From Roseivirga sp. UBA6061 (lineage in GTDB: Bacteria; Bacteroidota; Bacteroidia; Cytophagales; Cyclobacteriaceae): 64,000 nucleotides of DNA. The position numbers and the translations under genes were made by a program. Below, one piece after another: positions 52,430 through 61,615 of this stretch. The notes under the pieces were generated by a model. It was not told the DNA's origin. It searched no databases and saw only the letters and a program-made list of their open reading frames with translations. Location of the stretch: the NCBI GenBank assembly GCA_002427745.1, contig DIYF01000170.1, positions 1 to 64,000 of the forward strand. The letters are read 5' to 3'. Each line of letters opens with the position of its first letter. Position 1 is the first letter of the stretch.

Positions 52430-53386
52430 TTACTGCTTGTCTTTTTCCTTTAGCTTCTGTGCTTCAAGGTAGTTGTTAAGATAGGTCCTGATCGTCTTCA
52501 TCGATGGCGCATTCCACGCCTTTCTCTGGTCGGTACTCACTGCGGTAGTATCAATCTTATCGGGATTCATACCCATCTTTCTGGTCTCCTGCATGAATTC
52601 CATCGCCTGAGTACCAAACCACTGAGGCTTACCTGCTTTTAACAAATACCGGTCTTTCGTAGCAGCAGCCAGCCAGGGACTCATTCTGTGCTTATTATCA
52701 AACTCCAGGGCTTTAAGAGCCAGCTCATGCGCCTTTTCATAGTCTTCCACCTCATTTCCGTGATGCATAATAAAGGCAGCTTTATAATAATCATGGGCGG
52801 ATTTGATCTTACCTTCAGACAACAGCTGCAGCACACGGTTTCTTCGCCTTGTATCTTCGACCTTTAATACATTCCAATCAATTTTACCGCCAGAGAGTCT
52901 TGCCGTCTGATCTTCGGCAAACATATCTGACAACTCTCTGTTATTGACCTTATAATATGCTTTCAGAGGCTTTTTCAGGTGCTTGTTCCAGCTTCTGTCT
53001 TTCCTCAGCACTTCCAGGTCCTTGTCCATAAGCATATGTCCTATATCGTCATAGCCCATTTCCAGACTTCGTGTAAGGTATTTAAAGCCCCTCTCTGTAT
53101 CTCCTGCCAGACTGAAGTAACAGGCAACATCGTAATACGAGGCACTCTCATTGGTTGACTCCCCGTTTTCTATCCCCTTCAGTTTAAACTCAGCCGCATC
53201 TTTATATCGGCCTTCCAGGTTGGCTACATTCGCCTTGAAGAAATTTCTTGTGCTATCTCCTGAGATGGTGAATACCTGACCATTCGGCTTAGTAACGGTT
53301 ACCATATGTTGTGCACCGGCTCCTACCGTCAGTATCATCAAAATAGCGACAATGACCATTCGTTGTTTTTGAGTTTTCATATGCAT
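52430..53386 (-). CDS. Exported TPR-like protein, function unknown
   Basis: A protein of about 318 residues. The start MHMKTQKQRMVIVAILMILT leads to a signal peptide ending GAGAQ; a frame 12 codons longer overlaps the lipoprotein gene and is less likely. The body is helical with TPR-like features (ASYYDVACYFSLAGDTERGF, SAHDYYKAAFIMHHG). I recognise no enzyme motif. It follows the Ser-rich lipoprotein gene directly and both lie opposite a two-component system. Confidence 0.72.
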   Translation of the reverse strand: MHMKTQKQRMVIVAILMILTVGAGAQHMVTVTKPNGQVFTISGDSTRNFFKANVANLEGRYKDAAEFKLKGIENGESTNESASYYDVACYFSLAGDTERGFKYLTRSLEMGYDDIGHMLMDKDLEVLRKDRSWNKHLKKPLKAYYKVNNRELSDMFAEDQTARLSGGKIDWNVLKVEDTRRRNRVLQLLSEGKIKSAHDYYKAAFIMHHGNEVEDYEKAHELALKALEFDNKHRMSPWLAAATKDRYLLKAGKPQWFGTQAMEFMQETRKMGMNPDKIDTTAVSTDQRKAWNAPSMKTIRTYLNNYLEAQKLKEKDKQ

Positions 53387-53387
53387 T

Positions 53388-53900
53388 TTAGTTTTGACGA
53401 AATGAATAAGTGAACACATCACCCATCGATAGTTTCGATTTCAAAAGCTCCACGTACTTCTTTGCTTCCTTGTCTGACAGCACCTGTTTGTTCACCATTA
53501 CCATCTGATCAGTGATACTAAGGCTCACTGGTTCATTCTCCGATGCAATCAGCTTATCAGCCAGCATCAGTTTAATGGCCTCCTTCTGCAGGTAGTCTCT
53601 CACTTCCTTATTCTCCGCTATATCCCTAATGCTGGTCAGCGCAGGAACCGGATCGTCACCCTGACTGCTGGTAGAAAAAGAAAAGGATGTAGGTGCCCCC
53701 GGAGTGGAGCCTGAGGAAGCCGAAGAGCTCGTAGCCGTCTTGCTTACTCCTGAGTCAGAGCTACTGCTACTTACACTTGAACTATGCTGTTCCAGCGTGG
53801 TGGGTACTTCCTCTTCTCCGGTTTTAGAGGACTCTCCTCTCTCGCAGCTCAATAAAAGCAGACAAAAGAAACCGGCTATTAATTGGGTGTATCTGTTCAT
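53388..53900 (-). CDS. Serine-rich lipoprotein, function unknown
   Basis: A 170-residue lipoprotein with lipobox LLLLSC (Cys near residue 19), a linker of about 60 residues very rich in Ser, Thr and Gly, and a C-terminal helical part (VRDYLQKEAIKLMLADKLI, DKEAKKYVELLKSKLSMGDV). No known domain is recognised. A consensus -7 box lies upstream and the three GTTAAT boxes are between this gene and the divergent histidine kinase gene, so it is a likely target of that system. Confidence 0.7.
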   Translation of the reverse strand: MNRYTQLIAGFFCLLLLSCERGESSKTGEEEVPTTLEQHSSSVSSSSSDSGVSKTATSSSASSGSTPGAPTSFSFSTSSQGDDPVPALTSIRDIAENKEVRDYLQKEAIKLMLADKLIASENEPVSLSITDQMVMVNKQVLSDKEAKKYVELLKSKLSMGDVFTYSFRQN

Positions 53901-53919
53901 GACTTATGTTCTGATGATT

Positions 53920-53927
53920 CAAATGTA
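53920..53927 (-). promoter_or_regulatory. -7 element of the Ser-rich lipoprotein promoter
   Basis: TACATTTG on the minus strand fits TAnnTTTG, 20 bases before the ATG. No -33 TTG is present; the first GTTAAT box lies where it would be. Confidence 0.6.
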
Positions 53928-53948
53928 AAGAGCCTCCCGCTATACTTT

Positions 53949-53977
53949 TGTTAATGCTCTGTTAATGCACTGTTAAT
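53949..53977 (+). promoter_or_regulatory. Three tandem GTTAAT boxes, candidate response-regulator site
   Basis: GTTAAT occurs three times, each repeat separated by 5 bases (period 11: GTTAATGCTCT, GTTAATGCACT, GTTAATGGCAG), as expected for side-by-side binding of an OmpR/PhoB-type regulator such as the PmrA box (CTTAAT-N5-CTTAAT). They lie between divergent -7 boxes at 53920-53927 and 54003-54010 and touch both -33 positions. Confidence 0.7.
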
Positions 53978-54002
53978 GGCAGGCTGGTCTGGTTAAATTT
54001 GA

Positions 54003-54010
54003 TAGATTTG
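54003..54010 (+). promoter_or_regulatory. -7 element of the histidine kinase/response regulator promoter
   Basis: TAGATTTG fits TAnnTTTG, 12 bases before the kinase ATG. The third GTTAAT box ends 25 bases upstream, in the -33 position, which suggests activation by the regulator (autoregulation). Confidence 0.6.
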
Positions 54011-54022
54011 GACTGAAGCATT

Positions 54023-55348
54023 ATGAAAAAGGTCAGTCTTCCAGCCCTGTTATCCGTCCTGGCAATCTTCATACTGGCCATTGCTCAGTTCTTCATAATC
54101 CGATATGCTTATCAGCTTAAGTATAGTGAGCTGGAATTCATATACAAGAACGTTTACGAGTATGCCAAGCCATTTTTTGAGGTGCAATGGGACTCGACTG
54201 ATGAGCTTACCCAAAGCTACCTGGATAATCAATCATTAATTCAGGAAGGCCGGATTAACCGAACATACCTGTCTGAACTTCAGCGTTCATTCATCAATCA
54301 AGAGTTCATTTCCTCCAAGGTCAGCGAGTACTTCCAAAAGCGCGGTCTCCTGGATGAGGTAGAGTTCTCTCTGGTGATGCGAAACATAAGCCTGGAAATC
54401 AACGGAGAGAGCTACTTCCCTCCTGACCAGCAACAGGTTCTGGCCATATTGGGTGCCACCGGCCTGACTGAGCGAGGTAATCTGGTTTACAGACATATCG
54501 CCAATTCAGAATATATTACTGTAGATTTCGACCTTTTCATCTACTTCCCCAACCGCACCTCCCTCCTGATCAGAGAAATGAAATGGGTAATTATTTTATC
54601 TGTCATCACCTTTACGTTGATCTCCTATGTGGCAGTATCGAACCTGATCAACTGGCAAAAACAAAAACAGCTTTCAGCAATCAAGGATGACCTGATTGAT
54701 CACATCTCTCATGAATTCAGAACTCCGATTACGAGCATTAATATCGCCAGTGACAGTATTCGGAACAACGGTAATGAGCTGGGCCTTATCCGGGTTATTG
54801 AAATATCAGGTATGATTAAAAGGCAGGGCTCGCGGCTTCAGAAGATGATTGACAACCTCCTAAATACCGCTTTTCTGGATCAAAACCAGGAACTGAACAA
54901 GGAGGACATTGTAGCAGATGAATTTCTGAGAAGCTATCTGTCTGATGCGAAAGTACTGTCAGCACACTCAAAACTCAGTTTTCAAACAGACCTGCAGGCC
55001 GGAAACTCAGGGGTATCGCTGGATGTATTTCTTTTTGAATCAGCACTCAATAACCTGATAGACAATGCCATCAAATACTGCAGGCAGGACCCTGTCATTA
55101 AAATCGGTTCTAAACGAACTGAGGACGGATATCGGCTGTCCATCTCTGACAATGGTATCGGGATAGACCCGGCACACCTGGCTACTGTTTTTGAGAAGTT
55201 TCAAAGGTTTAATAAGTCCAGTCAAGGACTTGGACTCGGTCTTTATCACGTTCATGAGATCATTACACTGCATCAGGGCAGCATTGCTGTAGAAAGTAAG
55301 CCTGGTGTTGGTACTACATTCATCATTCAACTTCCATTAAATGGCTGA
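54023..55348 (+). CDS. Sensor histidine kinase
   Basis: A 441-residue inner-membrane kinase: membrane segment 1 (about residues 7-28), a periplasmic domain of about 155 residues, membrane segment 2 (about 187-208), a HisKA domain with the phospho-acceptor H230 in DHISHEFRTP, and a HATPase domain with the N box NNLIDNAIKYC, G1 SDNGIGIDP, F box FEKFQRF and G2 GLGLGLY. The ligand is not evident. Its last 8 bases overlap the response regulator gene. Confidence 0.93.
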   Translation: MKKVSLPALLSVLAIFILAIAQFFIIRYAYQLKYSELEFIYKNVYEYAKPFFEVQWDSTDELTQSYLDNQSLIQEGRINRTYLSELQRSFINQEFISSKVSEYFQKRGLLDEVEFSLVMRNISLEINGESYFPPDQQQVLAILGATGLTERGNLVYRHIANSEYITVDFDLFIYFPNRTSLLIREMKWVIILSVITFTLISYVAVSNLINWQKQKQLSAIKDDLIDHISHEFRTPITSINIASDSIRNNGNELGLIRVIEISGMIKRQGSRLQKMIDNLLNTAFLDQNQELNKEDIVADEFLRSYLSDAKVLSAHSKLSFQTDLQAGNSGVSLDVFLFESALNNLIDNAIKYCRQDPVIKIGSKRTEDGYRLSISDNGIGIDPAHLATVFEKFQRFNKSSQGLGLGLYHVHEIITLHQGSIAVESKPGVGTTFIIQLPLNG

Positions 55349-56021
55349 TTTACTTCCTCCTGTTTTACTTGTAGAGGACGACCGTGACCTCGGTAATATT
55401 CTGGCCGAATACCTGCGAATCAAGGGTTATAATGTGGAGTTGGTAACAGACGGGGAAACCGCGCTTACCATGCTTTCAAACGACTGGCTGATTGTTATTC
55501 TGGATATTGCTTTACCAGGTATCTCAGGCTTTGAAGTAGCAGAAAAAATAAGAAAGAAAGGCCTTAACATGCCTTTTATCTTCCTAACGGCCAAAGGGCA
55601 GAAAAAAGACCGTATTCATGGTTTAAAACTGGGGGCTGATGACTATATCACCAAGCCTTTTGAGGTGGAAGAGCTCCTTTTGAGAGTTCAGAATATTTTA
55701 AAGCGAAGCGGAAATCAAACCTCTTCGGCCCGGGAAATCAATAATCTGAGGCTCGACTCTGAAAACCTGCATTTACAAGTGGGTGATCAATCATTTGATC
55801 TGACGGAGAAAGAAACCTTGCTTTTAGCCCTGTTCATTGATAATAAAGAACAACTGCTCAAGCGCGACTTTATACTCAATGAAATATGGGGAGATGATGA
55901 CTACTTCAACGGACGCAGCATGGACGTTTTCATTTCCAGGATCAGAAAATACATTGCCGGTTGCCCGGAGCTAAACCTGGTAAATGTCAGAGGAGTGGGA
56001 TTCAGGCTTGAAACGCGCTGA
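55341..56021 (+). CDS. OmpR-family response regulator
   Basis: A 226-residue regulator with a receiver domain (acidic pair D13/D14, phospho-acceptor D55 in VILDIALPG, K105 in DYITKPF) and a C-terminal winged-helix domain (about residues 135-225, ending NVRGVGFRLE). It partners the kinase encoded just before and is the natural candidate to bind the three GTTAAT boxes upstream of the kinase gene. Confidence 0.93.
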   Translation: MADLLPPVLLVEDDRDLGNILAEYLRIKGYNVELVTDGETALTMLSNDWLIVILDIALPGISGFEVAEKIRKKGLNMPFIFLTAKGQKKDRIHGLKLGADDYITKPFEVEELLLRVQNILKRSGNQTSSAREINNLRLDSENLHLQVGDQSFDLTEKETLLLALFIDNKEQLLKRDFILNEIWGDDDYFNGRSMDVFISRIRKYIAGCPELNLVNVRGVGFRLETR

Positions 56022-56738
56022 TCAAATAAGATCGAAAGGGCTTTTGACCCCTATCGTGCGCTCAATGTTGAAGCCCTCACCATATTTGGCTCCAATCAGG
56101 TGACCATAGTGTATGGCCCTGGCCTCAATCATATTGATGAATTCGGGTGAAGAGATATAGGTATTCTCTTCTTTGCTGTTCGGGTCAAAAAACTGAGATT
56201 TAAAGGCTTTAATAGACTCCATTTTAGTTTCCCAGACATCGCTGACATCTACGATAAAATCAGGCTCAGAAGGAATACTCTGTATATAGTGATACACGAT
56301 CTTCGGACGCCAGTGTGCTTGTTTTTCTCCGTCCAGCTCAGTTTCTATCATCTTCAGGCCTGACAGGAAGCAAGCCTCTTTGGAAAGCTCAGAAGCTCTG
56401 CCATGATCAGGGTGCCTGTCGTTGTAGGCGTTGGCAAGCACAATATCCGGCCTGTACTTTCTGATCATCTGAATAACAGCCAGCTGATGCTCCTCATCAT
56501 TCTTAAAAAAGCCATCCCGAAATCCCAGGTTTTCCCGCGCACTCAGTCCCAATATCTCACCGGAAGCTTTGGCTTCGGCCTCTCTGATCTCAGGCGTTCC
56601 CCTGGTGCCCAGCTCTCCCCTCGTAAAGTCGATAATTCCTGCTTTCTTACCATCTGCTATAGCCCTGAGGAGCGTACCTGAGCTCGCGAGTTCTACATCA
56701 TCAGGGTGGGCTGCCAGTGCCAGTATATCCAGTTTCAT
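56022..56738 (-). CDS. bshB1: Bacillithiol biosynthesis deacetylase BshB1
   Basis: A 238-residue LmbE-like Zn-dependent deacetylase. It starts MKLDILALAAHPDDVELASS, where the HPDD motif binds zinc, and has RHPDHGRASEL and FIVDVSDVW as in BshB1. It removes the acetyl group from GlcNAc-malate on the way to the thiol bacillithiol. I use the ATG at 56736-56738; a frame 10 codons longer starts near the terminator. The gene meets the response regulator gene tail to tail. Confidence 0.9.
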   Translation of the reverse strand: MKLDILALAAHPDDVELASSGTLLRAIADGKKAGIIDFTRGELGTRGTPEIREAEAKASGEILGLSARENLGFRDGFFKNDEEHQLAVIQMIRKYRPDIVLANAYNDRHPDHGRASELSKEACFLSGLKMIETELDGEKQAHWRPKIVYHYIQSIPSEPDFIVDVSDVWETKMESIKAFKSQFFDPNSKEENTYISSPEFINMIEARAIHYGHLIGAKYGEGFNIERTIGVKSPFDLI

Positions 56739-56758
56739 AGAGAATGCTTTTATATGAA

Positions 56759-56785
56759 AAAACCGCAACGATACGCTGCGGTTTT
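56759..56785 (-). terminator. Terminator after trxB
   Basis: A 9-base-pair stem (56759-56767 with 56777-56785) and 9-base loop is followed in the minus direction by a short T run. It separates trxB from bshB1. Confidence 0.75.
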
Positions 56786-56803
56786 AATAGTCTTTTGGTT
56801 TTG

Positions 56804-57757
56804 TTACTCGGCTACGACTTCCATTTCTTTCGCGGCCAGGAAACGTTCTGCATCGAGTGCTCCCATACAGCCTGTTCCTGCAGCAGTAACGGCTTGTCTG
56901 TATACTCTGTCTGCAGCATCACCCGTAGCAAAAACACCTTCCACATTCGTATGCGAAGTGCCAGGTTTTACTTCCAGGTAACCCGTTTCGTCCATGTCCA
57001 GCCAGCCTTTGAAGATGTCAGTATTGGGTTTATGGCCAATAGCCACGAAAAAGCCTTTTACATCAATTTCCGTCTTTTCTCCCGTCTTGTTATTCACCAG
57101 TCTTGCACCGGTAACGCCTGTCGCATCTCCGGTAATCTCCTCGGTTTCCGTATTCCAGAGCACTTCGATATTGGGTGTATTCAAAACACGCTGCTGCATG
57201 ATCTTGGAAGCTCTCATTTCATCTCTCCTAACGATCATGTACACCTTGGGGCAAAGGTTTGCCAGGTAGGTTGCCTCTTCTGCTGCTGTATCACCGGCAC
57301 CCACTACGGCTACCTGCTGGCCCTTGTAGAAAAAGCCGTCACAAACAGCACAGGCTGAAACTCCTTTATTGGCATAAGTTTCTTCAGAAGGAAGTCCAAG
57401 ATATTTGGCAGAAGCACCGGTAGAAATGATTACTGACTCAGCGGTAATCTCATGATTATCATCTACCCACACTTTCAACGGATAGCCTGAAAAGTCTACT
57501 TTGGTGGCAAGGCCATATCGCAAATCAGTACCAAACCTTTCAGCCTGCTGCTGAAAATCCACCATCATCTGCGGACCATTGATTCCCTCAGGATATCCGG
57601 GATAATTTTCCACATCATTTGTAGTAGTCAACTGACCACCTGGCTGGCCGCCTGTATAGAGTACAGGCTTCAGTCCTGCTCTGGCTGCATAGATTGCTGC
57701 GGTATAACCTGCCGGTCCTGAACCAATGATCAATACCTTTACATCTTCCTTTGTCAT
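56804..57757 (-). CDS. trxB: Thioredoxin-disulfide reductase
   Basis: A 317-residue FAD/NADPH enzyme. The FAD motif is VLIIGSGPAGYTAAIYAAR at the start, the redox pair is in SACAVCDGFF (about residues 138-141), and the NADPH motif is VAVVGAGDTAAEEA. The C-terminal FATGDAADRVYRQAVTAAGTG (core GVFATGDAADRVYRQA) completes FAD binding. It keeps thioredoxin reduced in the cytosol. A consensus promoter lies directly upstream. Confidence 0.96.
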   Translation of the reverse strand: MTKEDVKVLIIGSGPAGYTAAIYAARAGLKPVLYTGGQPGGQLTTTNDVENYPGYPEGINGPQMMVDFQQQAERFGTDLRYGLATKVDFSGYPLKVWVDDNHEITAESVIISTGASAKYLGLPSEETYANKGVSACAVCDGFFYKGQQVAVVGAGDTAAEEATYLANLCPKVYMIVRRDEMRASKIMQQRVLNTPNIEVLWNTETEEITGDATGVTGARLVNNKTGEKTEIDVKGFFVAIGHKPNTDIFKGWLDMDETGYLEVKPGTSHTNVEGVFATGDAADRVYRQAVTAAGTGCMGALDAERFLAAKEMEVVAE

Positions 57758-57777
57758 ATCTCCAATTTCTAAGTCTT

Positions 57778-57808
57778 CAAAGCTAAGGGTTTAACAGCTT
57801 TCGGTCAA
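57778..57808 (-). promoter_or_regulatory. Promoter of trxB
   Basis: On the minus strand TTG (57808-57806), 20 bases, then TAGCTTTG (57785-57778) fit the Bacteroidota consensus, giving a short 5' leader of about 14 bases. Confidence 0.75.
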
Positions 57809-57946
57809 TATTAAGTTCCCTTTAAAACGAATACGAAAGGGGCTTGTTTAACCCTACCGAATAGTCAATAAAAAAGGGGCAGAAATGGTTCAATTAAAGA
57901 GGTAATTCATAAAGCAGGCGCTTCATAATACCCAGGAAATGAAAAA

Positions 57947-57964
57947 GGCCTCCAAATGGAGGCC
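57947..57964 (-). terminator. Terminator after rpoD
   Basis: A GGCCTCC/GGAGGCC stem with a 4-base loop, followed in the minus direction by TTTTTC, 25 bases after the rpoD stop. Confidence 0.82.
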
Positions 57965-57988
57965 CTGAATATTATTGCTAAGAAATTT

Positions 57989-58852
57989 TTAACCTAAATA
58001 TGGTTTTAAAGCCTTGCTTCTTGATGTGTGACGCAATCTTCTGATCGCTTTCTCCTTGATCTGCCTTACACGCTCACGTGTCAGGTTGAACTTCTCACCA
58101 ATCTCTTCCAGTGTCATGGAGTGCTCTCCATTCAACCCGAAGTACAGTGTAATTACGTCAGCTTCTCTCTGAGTGAGTGTTGAGAGGGCACGTTGTACCT
58201 CTCTTCTCAATGAGTCGTTCATCAGGCCGGTATCCGGCTTTTCCTCAGAGTCATTTTCCAATACGTCAAGCAAGCTATTTTCTTCTCCCTGTACAAAGGG
58301 AGCATCCATTGATACGTGTCTTCCGGAAATCTTCATTGTATCCACTACCTCATTGGTAGTTACCTCAAGCACTTCTGCTAATTCATCCGGTGAAGGTTCA
58401 CGCTCAAACTTTTGCTCAAGCTCAGAAAATGTTTTTGAGATTTTGTTCAACGAACCTACCCTGTTCAATGGAAGACGTACAATCCTTGACTGCTCGGCCA
58501 AAGCCTGCAGAATAGACTGACGAATCCACCATACTGCGTAAGAAATGAACTTAAAACCTCTCGTTTCATCAAAACGCTGTGCAGCTTTAATTAACCCCAG
58601 ATTACCCTCGTTAATCAAATCACCCAAAGACAATCCCTGATTCTGGTATTGCTTCGCCACAGAAACCACGAAACGGAGGTTGGCCTTGGTCAGCTTTTCA
58701 AGCGCTAACTGGTCTCCCTCACGGATTCTCTTGGCCAAGTCTACCTCTTCATCAGGAGTCAAAAGATCTACTTTACCGATCTCCTGAAGGTACTTGTCCA
58801 GAGATTGTGACTCTCTGTTGGTGATTTGCTTACTAATCTTAAGCTGTCTCAT
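57989..58852 (-). CDS. rpoD: RNA polymerase primary sigma factor (RpoD/SigA, Bacteroidota type)
   Basis: A 287-residue sigma-70 that lacks region 1.1, the normal size for this phylum. Region 2 contains [20 protein letters not shown] and [14 protein letters not shown]; region 4 has LTREADV-like [15 protein letters not shown] and [18 protein letters not shown]. It should read the TTTG-N19-TAnnTTTG promoters seen elsewhere in this window (tRNA-Thr, trxB, rpsO). Confidence 0.96.
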   Translation of the reverse strand: MRQLKISKQITNRESQSLDKYLQEIGKVDLLTPDEEVDLAKRIREGDQLALEKLTKANLRFVVSVAKQYQNQGLSLGDLINEGNLGLIKAAQRFDETRGFKFISYAVWWIRQSILQALAEQSRIVRLPLNRVGSLNKISKTFSELEQKFEREPSPDELAEVLEVTTNEVVDTMKISGRHVSMDAPFVQGEENSLLDVLENDSEEKPDTGLMNDSLRREVQRALSTLTQREADVITLYFGLNGEHSMTLEEIGEKFNLTRERVRQIKEKAIRRLRHTSRSKALKPYLG

Positions 58853-58947
58853 TCAATTATTTTGGGTTTAACTATAATCCACAATTGTGAACACTTAGTA
58901 AAGTAAGAAAAGTTCCTTCTTTTCCAAGTGTTCATTCACTGGTTTTT

Positions 58948-61077
58948 TTAATCCTTCTTCTTCTCAGGTCTTGGCAGCAACACCTTTCTTGAGAGTCTGA
59001 ATTTACCCGTCTTTTTGTCGATGCCTATCAACTTCACGGTAACGTCTTCGCCTACTTCCATAACACCATCCATCTTCTCTAAACGTTCCCATTTGATTTC
59101 AGATATATGAAGCAGACCATCTTTTCCTGGCATGAACTCAATAAATGCACCAAAAGGCATGATGGATTTCACTTTTCCTTCATAAACCGCTCCTTCTTCA
59201 GGTACAGCCACGATGCCTTTTACCCTACCCAGGGCGGCCATCATTGATTCTTTATCAGAAGCAAAGATGGTAACAACACCATTGTTGGCTTCTTCTTCGA
59301 TGATCACGGTAGCACCGGTTTCTTTCTGAATCTCCTGAACTACTTTACCGCCTGGTCCGATTACCGCACCAATCTGATCTTTTTCAATGATCACCTTCTC
59401 ACTTCTCGGTACATGTGCCTTAAAGTCTTCTCTTGGCTCAGTAATGGCTTTCTTCATCTCTCCAAGGATATGAAGTCTACCCTCTTTGGCCTGGTTCAGT
59501 GCTTTTTCCAGCACTTCGTAAGAAAGACCATCTACTTTGATATCCATCTGACAAGCCGTAATACCATTCTCTGTTCCGGTTACTTTAAAGTCCATATCTC
59601 CCAGGTGATCCTCATCTCCGAGGATATCTGAAAGAATGGCGTACTTACCGGTTTCACTATCAGAGATCATCCCCATAGCAATACCAGAAACAGGTGCCTT
59701 GATTTTAACACCCGTATCCATCATCGCCATAGTGCCGGCACACACTGTTGCCATAGATGAAGATCCGTTTGATTCTAAGATATCAGATACTATTCTGATT
59801 GTATAAGGGTTTTGTTCAGGATCTGGCAATACTTTTTTCAAAGCGCGCATCGCCAGGTTTCCGTGACCAACCTCTCTTCTGCCCGGACCTCTGTTAGGTC
59901 GTACCTCTCCGGTAGAGAAACCGGGGAAGTTGTAATGCAAGATGAATTTGTTGTAACCAGACTCAGTGGCACCGTCAATCATTTGCTCATCGAGCTTAGT
60001 ACCTAATGTACATGAGGTGAGTGACTGGGTTTCTCCTCTGGTGAACACTGCAGAACCGTGCGCAGATGGCAGGTAGTCTGTTTCACACCAGATAGGTCTG
60101 ATTTCGTTGAACTCACGACCATCCAGTCTCTTAGAGCTATCCAGCACAAAATTTCTGGCAGCACTTTTATGAATTTTCTTGAAGTACTGATTGATCACAA
60201 AGCCATCGTACTCGTGGTCTTCAGGAAGTGCTTCCAGCCACTCTTCTTTGATAGCTTTGACATCTTTACTTCTTACTGACTTGTCTGCAGTTTGCTTAGA
60301 CACTGCAGCATATAATTTATCGTAAAGCTCTGACTGCATTTTCTCCAGCAGGGCTTCGTCTTTCTTTTCGTGATCGTACTCGCGTTTTTCAGTCGCACCG
60401 GCCTCTTCGGCCATTTCGATCTGAGCAGCACATTGTAACTTGATGGCCTCATGAGCTACTTTCATAGCCTCGAGCATATCTGCTTCAGACACCTCGTTCA
60501 TCTCTCCTTCCACCATCATGATGTTGTCTTTATCAGCAGCAACGATGATTTCGAGGTCAGATTCTCCGGCAATCGTCTTGGAAGGGTTCACTTTGAACTC
60601 ACCTTCGTGTTTCACCACCCTTACTTCTGATATAGGACCGTTGAAAGGAATATCAGAAACAGCAAGAGCTGAAGAAGCGGCCAGGGCAGCCAGGGAATCA
60701 GGCATTACGTTCTCGTCATGCGAGATCATAGAGATCATTACCTGAGTATCAGCATGATAATCATCCGGGAACAAAGGTCTTAAAGCCCTGTCTACCAAAC
60801 GGCAAATCAGTACTTCGTGATCTGAAAGTCTTCCTTCTCTTTTGAGGAAACCACCGGGAATCTTTCCGGCTCCTGCAAACTTTTCCTGGTAGTCAACTGA
60901 GAGGGGCAGGAAGTCTACATCCTCTTTAGCATCCTGAGAAGATACTACTGTTGCCAGCAACATGGTGTTGCCTTGTCGAACGACAACCGATCCGTCTGCT
61001 TGTTTTGCGAGTTTTCCGGTTTCGATTGTGATCGTGTTGCCATCGTTCATATCGATGGTCTTTGTAATTACATTCAT
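58948..61077 (-). CDS. pnp: Polyribonucleotide nucleotidyltransferase (PNPase)
   Basis: A 709-residue 3'-5' exoribonuclease using phosphate. Two RNase PH domains (about residues 1-230 and 310-540) are joined by an alpha-helical segment, then a KH domain ([20 protein letters not shown]) and an S1 domain ([18 protein letters not shown]). The catalytic region shows [16 protein letters not shown]. It is downstream of rpsO, as in many bacteria, with a terminator between them. Confidence 0.97.
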   Translation of the reverse strand: MNVITKTIDMNDGNTITIETGKLAKQADGSVVVRQGNTMLLATVVSSQDAKEDVDFLPLSVDYQEKFAGAGKIPGGFLKREGRLSDHEVLICRLVDRALRPLFPDDYHADTQVMISMISHDENVMPDSLAALAASSALAVSDIPFNGPISEVRVVKHEGEFKVNPSKTIAGESDLEIIVAADKDNIMMVEGEMNEVSEADMLEAMKVAHEAIKLQCAAQIEMAEEAGATEKREYDHEKKDEALLEKMQSELYDKLYAAVSKQTADKSVRSKDVKAIKEEWLEALPEDHEYDGFVINQYFKKIHKSAARNFVLDSSKRLDGREFNEIRPIWCETDYLPSAHGSAVFTRGETQSLTSCTLGTKLDEQMIDGATESGYNKFILHYNFPGFSTGEVRPNRGPGRREVGHGNLAMRALKKVLPDPEQNPYTIRIVSDILESNGSSSMATVCAGTMAMMDTGVKIKAPVSGIAMGMISDSETGKYAILSDILGDEDHLGDMDFKVTGTENGITACQMDIKVDGLSYEVLEKALNQAKEGRLHILGEMKKAITEPREDFKAHVPRSEKVIIEKDQIGAVIGPGGKVVQEIQKETGATVIIEEEANNGVVTIFASDKESMMAALGRVKGIVAVPEEGAVYEGKVKSIMPFGAFIEFMPGKDGLLHISEIKWERLEKMDGVMEVGEDVTVKLIGIDKKTGKFRLSRKVLLPRPEKKKD

Positions 61078-61234
61078 CTTTTACTTTTTTCTTAAACAGC
61101 GAATGCTCAAAAGCGGAATCTGCTCAAAGGATCATAGGCACCTTTTTACAAATTCTGATCGTTCTTTTCAGCACATAAAATTTCTAAAATCAAGCGGACA
61201 ACCAACAATAACCTGCAGCTTGAATGGGGAAAAG

Positions 61235-61264
61235 AGAAGGGAATCCTTTTCAGAACTCCCTTCT
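61235..61264 (-). terminator. Terminator between rpsO and pnp
   Basis: An 8-base-pair stem (61235-61242 with 61257-61264) and 14-base loop lies 7 bases after the rpsO stop codon, followed in the minus direction by CTTTTCCCC. It is weaker than others in the window, so some readthrough into pnp is likely. Confidence 0.6.
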
Positions 61265-61270
61265 TATTAA

Positions 61271-61546
61271 TTATTTACGTAATCCTAATTCGGCAATGAT
61301 TGCTCTGTATCTCTCGATATCCTTTCTGTAAAGGTAATCGAGCAGGCTTCTTCTCTTACCGACCAGTTTTAAAAGACCGAGCCTTGAAGAGTGGTCTTTT
61401 TTGTTAGTTTTCAAATGCTCCGTCAGGTGGCTGATGCGGTAGGTAAAAAGTGCAATCTGAGATTCAGGTGATCCTGTATCTTGTTTTGACTTTAACCGAC
61501 CATGATTCTCAAACAGCTCCTCTTTCTTCTCACTAGATAAATACAT
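61271..61546 (-). CDS. rpsO: 30S ribosomal protein S15
   Basis: A 91-residue protein with the standard S15 pattern: [40 protein letters not shown] (first part [14 protein letters not shown]) and KRRSLLDYL. It binds 16S rRNA in the platform of the small subunit. A consensus promoter precedes it. Confidence 0.97.
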   Translation of the reverse strand: MYLSSEKKEELFENHGRLKSKQDTGSPESQIALFTYRISHLTEHLKTNKKDHSSRLGLLKLVGKRRSLLDYLYRKDIERYRAIIAELGLRK

Positions 61547-61583
61547 GCTTAGCTAAAATTAAATTATTCTATAAAAACAGCCG

Positions 61584-61615
61584 CAAAGGTAGCCCTTTGC
61601 TCAACAATTACCAAA
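61584..61615 (-). promoter_or_regulatory. Promoter of rpsO
   Basis: On the minus strand TTTG (61615-61612), 20 bases, then TACCTTTG (61591-61584) fit the consensus. The -33 box abuts the stop codon of the preceding permease gene, and the 5' leader would be about 31 bases. Confidence 0.78.
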
